A stretch of 64,000 nt of DNA from Rhizophagus clarus (lineage: Eukaryota > Glomeromycota > Glomeromycetes > Glomerales > Glomeraceae), in assembly GCA_015698045.1 (NCBI GenBank), contig BLAL01000246.1, positions 1,798,001-1,862,000 of the forward strand, given 5' to 3'. Both the position numbers and the translations under genes were made by a program. Position 1 is the stretch's first letter, and each line of letters starts with the position of its first letter. The notes beneath the pieces were generated by a model. The model was not told the DNA's origin and ran no database searches. It saw only the letters and a program-made list of their open reading frames with translations. Shown here piece after piece: positions 1-9,110 of this stretch.

Positions 1-342
1 TGATTTCAAAACAGTTAAACTATAACCTGTAAAAATTTCAAGTTTCAGTCTAATTTTTATAGCTTTAGCCAAAGCTTTAAAGTCTGATTAATAGATAATT
101 GGCATATATATAAATTATAGAAAACTTCAGTTTAAAGCTAATTTTGAAACCATATATTATTTCATCACAATACTTTTAAATTCAATTATTAATAATTCAA
201 ATTATTAAATAAAACAATTAGACATTATTTTTAAAACATTTATGGCTTGAAATAAGGCTTTAAAGTTAATGTGATATCATATATAATATGATTGGTAAAT
301 GATCGATATGTGATATAAGGTATATCCACACTGTTAGTTAGT
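1..342. other. AT-rich non-coding stretch
   Basis: Very AT-rich sequence with no open frame of note and no recognisable RNA gene. I see nothing in it beyond simple A/T runs. Confidence 0.6.
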
Positions 343-815
343 GAAGAATGGGAGGGAGTTTTTTTTTAATATATTGAAGAAACATACTAACGTTTCTTCT
401 ATTTCTTTTTTTTTCTTTAGGTTGCCAGACTTCTTGAATAAACCTAGACTTAAAATATATATAAGTTAATGGTGAGAAATTTTTTTTTAATATATTAAAA
501 AAACATACTAACGTTTCTTCTATTTCTTTTTTTCTTTAGATTACTAAACTTCTTGAATGAACCTGGACTTAAAATGTACACAAGTTAGTGGGAAGAGATT
601 TTTTTTTTAATATATTGAAAAAACATACTAATATTTCTTCTATTTCTTTTTTTTTTTAGGTTGCCAGACTTTTTGAATGAGCCCAGACTTAAAATGTACA
701 TAAGTAAATTTAGTGGAAAATAGAAGGAATTTTTTTAATATATTAAAAAAACGTATTAATTAAATGTTTATTTTTTATTTTTTTAGGTTGTCAGACTTTT
801 AAATGAACCTAGTCA
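343..815 (+). repeat. Four-copy tandem repeat, period about 120 bp
   Basis: Four diverged copies begin near 343, 475, 593 and 715. Each runs through a T-run, 'aatatattgaaaaaacatact', 'tttcttctatttcttttt', then '(t)nctttaggttgccagac' and 'gaatgaacctagacttaaaatgta'. The last copy is the most diverged and is cut short. Each unit contains a pyrimidine tract followed by TTTAG|G, which resembles a 3' splice site, but there is no coding sequence around it. No terminal inverted repeats were seen. It is probably a local minisatellite-like expansion. Confidence 0.75.
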
Positions 816-2164
816 ATAAAATTTTTTTATTACAAGCAATAATATAAAAACTTTTTTTAAATGTAATAATTTATTATTTAATCCAGAAATCAATTTCAAT
901 TATAACAATAAAATAAATTATTGCAATAAATTTTAGTTTTTTACATATTTAATTTTAAATTTTTTTTTTATTAAATTTTTAATATGTATGCTATATGGCT
1001 AGGATGTTACAAATTATAATCAATCTATCAAACTTGTATCAAACTTTATCAATATCTATATAAACTTTATTAATTAAGATCATTCAATTTTAAATCAATT
1101 ATGACTAAAATCTTAATATTTTATATATCATGAGAGTGATGTTTTAATTTTGGCAATTTTGACATGCCAAAACTATTTTAGTAATTTCGTACAGTTTTGG
1201 CAATTTGATATGTCAAAACTAGTTTTAATATTTTGACAATTTTGACATGTTAAAACTATTCTGATATTTTAGCATTTTGACATATTTTTAGTTTTGACAT
1301 TTCAACATTGGCCTATTGAGTTTTGGCAGGCAACTTTAATATCTATTAAATTTATAATATTTTCTACTAAACATTTTAATTTCATTTATAATAATAAGTT
1401 TTCAAACTTGAATAATACTATTAAAATGCTTAAAAATATTTTTTAAATTATGTAATAAAATAAAAATATTCTCCCAAAATTTTATCATCAATAAAATCAG
1501 TAATAATATTTTTCCTGCACTATTATAAAGTAGATTTTAATACTAAGATTATTTAAGACTTCTTTTCTGATTTTTGTATCAAATATGTTTACCAATTTCA
1601 GATATATGTACTTCATTTTTATCACAAATTATATTTTTTATATATTAAAGAATTAGATTTATAATTTCTTTATTAATTTTTATTGCTGATCTAGCCAAAA
1701 ATCCAAGAAATAGATTAAAGAATTTTATTTTAAAGAAGAAGTATTTAAAAGGTATGGAAGAAAATTCTAATTTATATAAATTATTAAATCTTTAATGACT
1801 ATCTAGTCTATCAATGATTTTAATTTTACTATTTTATTTTCATATTTGATTATTTTAATTTCAAACTTAGCAATTTTTAACTTAACTTACATATCAAAAT
1901 AAAGTTTATTTTCTAATTCTTTATATTTTAATATCCATATTGGTATTTTTTTTTGAATGTAAATAACTATTGTTTGGATTACTTTATAAACTTCAACATA
2001 GAAGAATTTTTTTTTTTTTTTTTAATAATTTATATATGCTTTTATTGATATTTATTTTATATATCATATAAACAATTTATCAGAAGCTATATCCACCCTG
2101 ATCTGCAGAATGCGATCATCAAAATCATCATAGAAGAATTTATTACCTGAAGTATATATATATA
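816..2164. other. AT-rich non-coding stretch
   Basis: There is no supportable gene here. Apart from the TTTTGGCA repeat cluster at 1141-1330 (listed separately), the sequence is A/T homopolymer and simple-sequence rich up to the left end of the pogo-like transposon. Confidence 0.6.
1141..1330. repeat. Degenerate palindromic repeat cluster (TTTTGGCA...TGCCAAAA type)
   Basis: About five degenerate units of the form 'gttttggcaatttgacatgtcaaaacta' follow one another. Each unit is itself an imperfect palindrome (GGCA...TGCC, TTTTGACA...TGTCAAAA). A looser version of the same words ('gttttgacatttgtcaagttttgc') occurs near 12150-12250. No target duplication was recognised, so this may be the decayed core of a palindromic MITE. 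Confidence 0.5.
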
Positions 2165-2512
2165 CTGTATATTACAGGCCACAGTACCCCCTTAGAAAAA
2201 TTTATCAAAATTTTAAAGTACCCGGATACTTTACATAGAAATTTTTAATTTAAAAGTTTAAAATTTGTAAAATACCCAGGGTATAATACTAGAAAAGGTT
2301 TATATGTAATATAATATCCAGGGTACAGCTTTATTTATTATTATTATTATTACTTCATTATTACAATTTATTTATAGTAACTATACACTCCTTAATCAGT
2401 TCCTTATTTCTAATTATATACAAATTTAATAATTAGAATAATTAGCAATTTTAATAAACCGAAATAAAATAATATAAAAAAGAAAACTTTTACCTTATAT
2501 CACAGGTCGAAT

Positions 2513-3662
2513 TAGGGCTCCGATCGGTTCGGTTCGGTTCGGTTTTTGCAAAAACCGATACCGAACCGAATTAATCGGTATCGGTATTAATGATTACCAA
2601 AACCGATCGGTAATTACCGAAAACTGAACCGATTTACCGAACGAGTTTAGTAAAAAAACGTTTCGCAACGTTTAGCAAAAAAAAAGTTGCGAAACGATTT
2701 TTTCTTATCAAATCATCCATAAAAAATGTTTCGCAACGTTTTTTATTAAAGTGACAAAAAAAACGTTGCGAGACGTTTTTTTTATATTAAATCGTTTTAT
2801 AAAAACGTTTCGCAACGTTTTTAAATAAAAAGGAAAATAACGTTGCGAAACGTTGTTTTCTATATTAAATTTCCGATGTAAAAAACGTTTCGCAACGTTT
2901 TTTACAAGTTTCGCAAAAATAACGTTGCAAAACGTTATTTTTTTTATATCAAATGTTTATGTAAAAAACGTTTCGCAACGTTTTTTACAATGTTCGCAAA
3001 AATAATGTTGCGAAACGTTATTTTTCATAATAAATTATTTATGTAAAAAACGTTTCGCAACGTTTTTAAATAAAAAGGAAAATAACGTTGCGAAACGTTG
3101 TTTTCTATATTAAATTTCCAATGTAAAAAACGTTTCGCAACGTTTTTTACAAGTTTCGCAAAAATAACGTTGCAAAACGTTATTTTTTTTATATCAAACG
3201 TTTATGTAAAAAATGTTTCGCAACGTTTTTTACAATGTTCGCAAAAATAATGTTGCAAAACGTTATTTTTCATAATAAATTGTTTATGTAAAAAACGTTT
3301 CGCAACGTTTTTTACAAGTTTCGCAAAAATAACGTTGCGAAACGTTATTTTTTATCAAATCGTTTATGTAAAAAACATTTCGCAACGTTTTTTACAAGTT
3401 CCGCAAAAATAACGTTGCGAAATGTTATTTTTTATATCAAATGTTTATGTAAAAAACGTTTCGCAACGTTTTTTTTTAACTACATTATTTACGTTTTTCT
3501 TATAAAAAAAAACGTTTTTATTATCGGTAAATCGGTTCGGTAAATCGCAAAACCGATACCGAAACTTTCAGTTTCGGTTCGATAAATCATAAAACCGAAA
3601 CCGCTCCGATACCGAAACCGGTCGGTACGGTTCGGTAATTACCGAAACCGATCGGAGCCCTA
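2513..3662. mobile_element. Non-autonomous hAT-like element with palindrome array, copy 1
   Basis: The element starts TAGGGCTCCGATCGG and ends CCGATCGGAGCCCTA, so its ends are exact inverted repeats. They fit the YARNG start seen in hAT elements. A perfect 8-bp target duplication GGTCGAAT flanks it (2505-2512 and 3663-3670), the hAT length. The outer arms hold repeated CGGTTCGG and GATTACCGAAAACCG words. The interior (about 2646-3480) alternates AACGTTTCGCAACGTT with its reverse complement AACGTTGCGAAACGTT, so the whole element can fold on itself repeatedly. A block of about 243 bp is duplicated inside this copy (2823 onward and 3066 onward). No transposase is encoded. Confidence 0.85.
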
Positions 3663-3794
3663 GGTCGAATAAAAAAAATCTCCAAAAATTGGCAGTCTGA
3701 TTTTTGTCCGATTTTTGGATATATTTGTCTGATTTGTGGTTTTTTGTTGCCGATTTTATGGCGCGAATTGTTCATGAACGGCATTGCCGATTTG

Positions 3795-3935
3795 TGCCAA
3801 AAAATCGGCATTCCTATTTTTAAATAGTGCATGCAAATCGGCACTCCAATTTTTAAATAGTGCATGCAAATCGGCACTCCGATTTTTAAATAGTGCATGC
3901 AAATCAGCACTCCGATTTTTAAATAGTGCATACAA
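3795..3935 (+). repeat. 33-bp tandem repeat, about four units
   Basis: Four consecutive near-identical units of the type 'gtgcatgcaaatcggcactc' + 'cgatttttaaata'. The units differ by single bases. This array lies in the left subterminal zone of the CACAGGTCGAAT-ended element and shares the word TCGGCA with the 21-bp array at its other end. Repeated small frames through it on the minus strand are by-products of the repeat. Confidence 0.85.
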
Positions 3936-4049
3936 ATTCAACCAAATTAGCTAAATTTATTTTATTTATATTTATGAAGTATGACACATGCAAAAATTTA
4001 TTTTTTCTCAAAAAATTTTATTCAAAGTAGTTTAATTTAAAAATTTACA

Positions 4050-5640
4050 TGTTTTATTAGTAATTAAAAAATAAGAATTTATTAAAAAGAAATCTATAAT
4101 GAAAGTAAAAAAATGAATCAAAGTAAAGAAATGTGTTAAAAAATAAGAATAACAATAAAGAAAAAAAGAAATGGGGGGAAATGAAAAAAAGTAAGGGGAA
4201 ACAAAAAAAAATGAAAAGAATACAAAGGTAAAGAAAATGAAAGGAATGAAGAAGGAAATGTAAGAAAAAAGGATAGTGTAATATAAAAAAAAAAACAAAA
4301 AAAATAGTAGGAAAACATAAAGAAACGAAAAGAAAGAAGGGAGATATAAAGGAGCGAAAAAAAGAAGGGGGAAACGTAAAGGAACAAAAAGAAAGGAAGG
4401 AAATGTAGAAGAACAAAAAAAAAGGAGAAAATGCAAAGGAACAAAACGAAAAGAAGGGGAAACATAAAGTGATGAAACAAAAAGGAGAGTGAAACGTAAT
4501 AGAACAAAAAAAATAGAAGGCAAAACGTAAAAAAAGAAAAAATAGAGGAAACATGAAGAAATGAAAGAGAAATGTGAATATACAAAAGAATTGAAGGGGA
4601 GATGAAAAGAATGAAGAGAAGTGAAAAGAAACAAAAAGAAACAAAAGAGACAAAATAAACCGAAAGGTGGGTGAAAAGAAAAGAATGAAGGGGGAAGTGA
4701 AAATAAACAAAATAAATAGTAGAAAAACATAAAGAACGTAAAGGAACGAAAGGGAAACGTAAAGGAACAAAAAGAAAGGAAAGAAATGTAAAAAAACAAA
4801 AAAAAAAGGAGGAAATGCAAATCAACAAAACGAAAAGAAGGGGAAACATAAAGTGATGAAACAAAAAGGAGTGAAACGTAATAGAATGAAAAAAATGGAA
4901 GGCAAAACGTAAAAAAAGAAAAATAGAGGAAACATGAAGAAATGAAAGAGAAATGTGAATATACAAAAGAATTGAAGGGGATATGAAAAGAATGAAGAGA
5001 AGTGAAAAGAAACAAAAGGAAACAAAAGAAACAAAGTAAACCGAAAAGTGGGTGAAAAGAAAAGAATGGAGGGAGAAGTGAAAATAAACGAAAAGAATAG
5101 TAGGAAAACATAAAGAAACAGAAAAAAAAGAAGGGAAACGTAAAGGGATGAAAAGAAAGAAGAGGGAAACGTAAAGGAACAAAAAGAAAGAAAAGAAATG
5201 TAAAAGAACAAAAAAAAGAGGAAATGAAATGAAAAGGGAAAGGAACAAAATGAAAAGAAGAGGGAAGCGTAAAGGGTAAAATAAAAGGAGGGAAAATATA
5301 AAAAATAAAATGAAAAGAGGAGGAACGTAAAGAGACGAATGAAAAGGAGATGAAACGTAAAGGAATAAAGCAAAAATGAGGGCAAATGTAAAGTGATGAA
5401 ATGAAAAGGAGGGTTAAACGTAATAACCGAAAAAAAAATAGAAGGAAAAACGTAAAAAAAAAAGAAAAAAAAGAGGAAGAAATGAAAGAGAAATGTGAAT
5501 ATACAAAAATAATTGAAGGGAGACGAAAAGAATGGAAAACAAACGAAAAGAAACACAGGGGATAAAAGAAAAAATGAAAGAAAAGTTAGTAAATAACGAA
5601 ATGTAATCGATCATAAAAAAAATAAAATGAAATAAAAAGA
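4050..5640 (+). repeat. 1.6-kb polypurine (G/A-rich) tract with long-period internal duplication
   Basis: The plus strand is almost pure A and G with scattered 'aaacgtaaa' and 'acaaaa' interruptions. The complementary strand therefore reads as long Phe/Ser/Leu-rich frames that are not genes. A segment beginning 'aacaaaacgaaaagaagggg' at about 4440 recurs at about 4822 with the same order of landmarks ('aaacataaagtgatgaaac', 'gtgaatatacaaaagaattg', a 'gtgggtgaaaagaaaagaat' block). This gives a period of about 382 bp, and a shortened third copy starts near 5330. Such tracts can adopt triplex (H-DNA) structure. Confidence 0.8.
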
Positions 5641-6450
5641 AACATACTTGTAAAGAAGCCCAATTACTAAAAACATTTGATCGGAACCTGCAAAAAAAAG
5701 ATGGATTCGTTAGTAAAATGTTTCCTAAAAAAAAAAGAAAAAATAAAGTTTCGAAAATTTCGAAACTTACATTCATTACGCCCACGGCCATCGTCCAAGA
5801 ATCGAAAACTAGAAGCTACAAAAAAAAAGATGAAAACGTTAATAAAAACGTCTCCTAAAAAAAAACAAAGAAAAAAAAGTTTCTAAAATTTTGAAACTTA
5901 CATTCATTACGCCCACAGCTATCGTCCAAGAATCGAAGACCAGAAGCTACAAAAAAAAAAGACGGAAATGTTAGTAAAACGTTTCTAAAAAAAAAGAAAA
6001 AATAAAGTTTTGAAAATTTTGAAACTTACATTCATTACGCCCACGGCCATCGTCCAAGAATTGAAGACCAGAACCTACTAAAAAAAAGATGGAAACGTTA
6101 GTAAAAACGTCTCCTAAAAAAAACAGAGAAAAAAAAAGTTTGAAAATTTCGAAACTTACATTTATTACGCCCACGGCCATCGTCCAAGAATCGAAGACTG
6201 GAAGCTACAAAAAAAAAAGACGGAAACGTTAGTAAAACGTTTCCTAAAAAAAAATAAAGAAAAAAAAAGTTTTGAAAATTTTGAAACTTACATTCATTAC
6301 GCCCACGGCCATCATCCAAGAATCGAAGACCAGAAGCTACAAAAAAAAAAGATGGAAACGTTAGTAAACGTTTCCTAAAAAAAAAAGAAAAAATAAAGTT
6401 TTGAAAATGAAAATTTTCGAAATTTACATTAATTACGCCCATCGTCTAAG
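5640..6450 (-). repeat. Tandem repeat of about 130 bp, five to six units
   Basis: The landmark 'ttacattcattacgcccac' recurs near 5766, 5898, 6026, 6157 and 6287, with a shortened unit near 6424. Each unit also carries 'ggccatcgtccaagaatcga', an A-run, 'gatggaaacgttagtaaaac' and 'gtttcctaaaaaa'. Minus-strand frames (repeating 'VINVSFEIF', 'FLDDGRGRNECKF') come from the repeat itself. There is no other sign of a gene. Confidence 0.85.
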
Positions 6451-6599
6451 GAGAGAAAAAAGAGATATTGGTACGTTTCTAAAATCATTAATAATAAAAC
6501 CTATTGTCAATTCGCCTTTCTGAAATCTTCAAGGCTGCATTCTACAAAAATGAAGAAAAGAAAGAAACATTAGAATGTTTCTTTAACACGAAACTTGCC

Positions 6600-6735
6600 A
6601 TTTTTACAATAAAGCTAAAAAATTTTTTTTAAAATTAAATAAAAAAAAATTCGTTTTTTAAATTAAAAAAAATTCATTTTTATGTTAAATAAAAAAAAAA
6701 TTCATTTTTTTAGATTAAATAAAAAAAAATACGGC
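6600..6735 (+). repeat. Short A/T-rich tandem repeat (about 35 bp, three to four units)
   Basis: Successive units of the form 'ttaaataaaaaaaaattcat' + 'tttt' lie between the 130-bp array and the 21-bp array. Copy boundaries are blurred by homopolymers. Confidence 0.5.
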
Positions 6736-6957
6736 TTCTTTGGATGACGGTATTTCAGTGGTGTGTACCAACTTTTTGTTTGTTTGTTTTTTTATTTAAA
6801 GAAATACATTCTAACAGTTGCTTTTTTTTATTTGTAAATGAGCAAAAGGAAAAAAATGAAACGTAATAAGCAAAAATAAAAAAAAATTATCAATAAATCA
6901 ATAAACAAATGATGTAATTATATAGTCAGCCAATTAAAGATGATCATTTTTGATTGA

Positions 6958-7150
6958 AAAATTGGCAGAGTTATATAAAAATTGGCAGAATTATATAAAA
7001 ATAGGCAGAATTATATAAAAATCGGCAGAATTATATAAAATCGGCAGAATTACATAAAAATTGGCAGAATTACATAAAAATCGGCAGAATTATATAAAAA
7101 TTGGCAGAATTATATAAAAATCGGCAGAATTACATAAAAATCGGCAAGAG
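6958..7150 (+). repeat. 21-bp tandem repeat, about nine units
   Basis: Nine or so contiguous units of 'ttggcagaattatataaaaa', with T/C variation at the second base ('tcggcag') and 'attata'/'attaca' variation, start near 6961, 6982, 7003, 7024, 7044, 7065, 7086, 7107 and 7128. It is the right subterminal array of the CACAGGTCGAAT-ended element. The units abut with no spacers, so this is not a CRISPR array. Confidence 0.88.
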
Positions 7151-7196
7151 CATATTAAAATAAAGCAAATTCCGATTTTTTTTCATTCGACCTGTG

Positions 7197-8902
7197 TATA
7201 TTTTATTTAATTTCTTGAGTCTATGGCGAATTTCTTCATCATCAGAATCTTGGTAGTTATAATTATCACCATCTTCCTCTTCCCCCTCACCTTCGTCATT
7301 ATCTTCTTCCTGATTTTTTTTCTGATCAACTTCGATGTTCCATTTATTCTCATAATCTACCTCTTCGGCATATTCTTCATAATTTTCATCAATTGAGTCA
7401 TCAGAATTTTTTATCATTTCATTATCTCTATCCAATAAACTATCATAATCACCAATACAATTATCTTCTGAACCATCAAGATTTATTGAAATTCCACAAC
7501 TTTTAAAAGATCTTTGAATAAGATCTTTACTAATTTTATTCCAAGACTCTTTAACTCATGTCACGGCTGTTGAATAAGAAGGTCTTTTAATTTTTCTTGT
7601 TGAAGTAAAAGCATGAATATTTGATATCATCCAATTATTATACCGATCCCTAATCTGTAATTTCATTAATATTAGCGACTAAGAATAAAAATAAAGTATA
7701 AAATTGAATAATATTTATTATCTTAGATTTAAACCTCTTATTAATTGTAACGTCTAGTGGTTGTAATTTGGATATACAACCACCAGGAATTCAGTTATAT
7801 TTGTATTTTTTTCTACTAATCGATTTTTAACAGAATCTACTATATGATCACGAAAAGAATCTATCACCAATATAGAACGTGGATTGCCAAACTGGTTCCT
7901 TGAAGTCCACACGTTCTCAACCTATCACAACATCTCCTGTTCGTTAACCCACCCTTTTTTATTAGCTTTTATGTAAATATTGTTTGGAAATTTTTCTTTT
8001 GGGACATTTTTTAGTTTGAAAATACAAACTGCAGGAAGTTTCGTACCATCAGCCATACATGTAAATATAACTGTAAATGATGATCATTCATGATCAGTTG
8101 TACAAATATTTACCATTTTTGCTCCTTTTTGATTTATAGTCGTATTACTTGGCAAATCAAACCACATGGATGTTTCGTCTATATTGCCCATATATTTTAA
8201 TTCATATTTATTGTGAATTTTTAAGTACATAACGTAACTCAAAAAAATACTCTGTTTTTCAATTAAATCTGACGGCAGTTGCTATGCTACTATTGTTCTG
8301 TGATGCTTACTTAAATTGTATCTTCCTAGAAATCCATCAAGCCACTTAGGAGAAAATTTGAACTCAGCAATACCCAGATTATTTGCTAAAAATTCTGGAC
8401 TTTTAAATAATAAAATAGCTTTATTGGTAATTATTTTTCAGGTAATAGCATTTCTATTGGCTCTTTTTTCACTTATCCATGCAAATAAATCGTCTTCTAA
8501 TTTTGGATATTTAGCAGGTTTACCCAGATGGAGCTTAGCCACATGAGGAGCAGTCGTTAATAAAGTTCCTTTTTTATTTGACCAATCACGCAGTTATTTG
8601 GGCTAAATATTAAATTTTTTAGCAGTTTAACGTACGTTTCTATTATTGTTCTCAAAATAATGTACTATCATCAACTTTTCTCTTACATTCCATTGTCTTC
8701 GTTTTTTTTGTGGTAAATGGTTGTGTGCTTTTTTATTTCTCTTGTTGCCATTTACTTTTAGTAGAAAAAAAATAAAGACGCGTAAAATAAAAACACGTAA
8801 ATCAAACAAAGACATTTTTATATATGAATAGGGGTTATTTTGATAAATAATTTTATGTAAAATATCTTGAAAAAATATTAAGATATGAGAGATGGGATGC
8901 AT
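7197..8902 (-). pseudogene. Decayed pogo/Tigger-like DDE_1 transposase
   Basis: Read on the minus strand, the N-terminal part (about 8720-8560) shows a Brinker/CENP-B-type helix-turn-helix (RRQWNVREKLMIVHYFENN ... KKFNI ... LRDWS). The catalytic core follows: 'YMGNIDETSMWFD' (first Asp, near 8180), 'ILVIDSFRDH' (second Asp, near 7860) and 'SKLQPLDVTIN' (third Asp, near 7755). An intron-like gap comes next, then the C-terminal 'WNKISKDLIQRSFKSCGI' and a 'LDGSEDN' acidic tail. The likely start is the Met at 8815 or 8902. At least seven in-frame stops and at least two frameshifts (near 7945 and 7770) make it non-functional. The stops I compared are all explained by C-to-T or G-to-A changes at expected Gln, Arg or Trp codons. 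The frame reaches the nested element just past its acidic tail. Confidence 0.8.
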
Positions 8903-9110
8903 TTAGAAATTTTTAACAAGAAATTACATTATGGTGATATCACTGATTAATTAAAATACCCAGATATTATACATGGTAAGTACTCCAGATATTTTAAAAA
9001 TCCTATACCCCCTCTATGTATAGTATCCACCCATGTATAGTACCCCCAGGTACAGGCCAAAATCCCAAAATTTGCAAGATACCTGGAGTACTGTGGCCTG
9101 TGATATACGG

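Larger units (their letters stand above)
2501..7196. mobile_element. Nested non-autonomous DNA element with CACAGGTCGAAT termini
   Basis: The left end CACAGGTCGAAT (2501-2512) is matched by ATTCGACCTGTG (7185-7196). Past the terminal 12 bp both ends continue with an A- or T-run followed by a GATT/TCGG word. The flanks are TATAT on both sides (2496-2500 and 7197-7201). This is compatible with a 5-bp target duplication, or with 3 bp (TAT) as in CACTA-type elements. It is inserted at the 3' end of the pogo-like transposase frame, and its left end was itself split by the hAT-like element at 2513-3662. No transposase is visible. The interior is almost all tandem arrays: 33-bp units, a polypurine tract, 130-bp units and 21-bp units. 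Subterminal arrays at both ends carry the word TCGGCA, and such arrays are a habit of CACTA/EnSpm elements. That class assignment is inference. Confidence 0.68.
2165..9110 (-). mobile_element. Pogo/Tigger-like (Tc1-mariner superfamily) DNA transposon, decayed and interrupted by nested insertions
   Basis: The left end at 2165 (CTGTATATTACAGGCCACAG...) and the reverse complement of the right end at 9110 (CCGTATATCACAGGCCACAG...) form an inverted repeat of about 26 bp with few mismatches. TA flanks both ends (2163-2164 and 9111-9112), the target duplication expected for this superfamily. Both subterminal regions carry repeated 'TACCC(A/G)G'-type words. Inside, on the minus strand, lies the remnant of a DDE_1-type transposase (separate entry). 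The 6.9-kb length is inflated by the 4.7-kb nested element at 2501-7196. Without it the element would be about 2.25 kb, a normal size for an autonomous pogo-like transposon. It is non-functional as it stands. Confidence 0.82.

Noticed and set aside
2505-3670. TA target duplication for the hAT-like element
   Set aside because: TA also flanks the inner GGGCTCC, but the perfect 8-bp duplications at both copies (GGTCGAAT and TATAATAT) and the TAGGG terminus fit hAT better.
4032-5556. Several long overlapping Phe/Ser/Leu-rich minus-strand frames (up to about 370 codons)
   Set aside because: They are the pyrimidine strand of the polypurine tract. All three frames are open at once, there is no domain, and the sequence repeats with a 382-bp period.
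5414-6442. Small repeated frames on both strands ('FLDDGRGRNECKF' and similar)
   Set aside because: They are translations of the 130-bp tandem repeat, with the same peptide repeating at the same period.
6958-7150. CRISPR-like array
   Set aside because: The 21-bp units abut without unique spacers, the context is eukaryotic, and no cas genes are present. The same argument applies to the palindrome array in the hAT-like elements.
7130-7435. Acidic 101-codon minus-strand frame as an independent gene
   Set aside because: Its first part is the acidic C-terminal tail of the decayed pogo-like transposase, and its last ~20 codons run into the end of the nested element.
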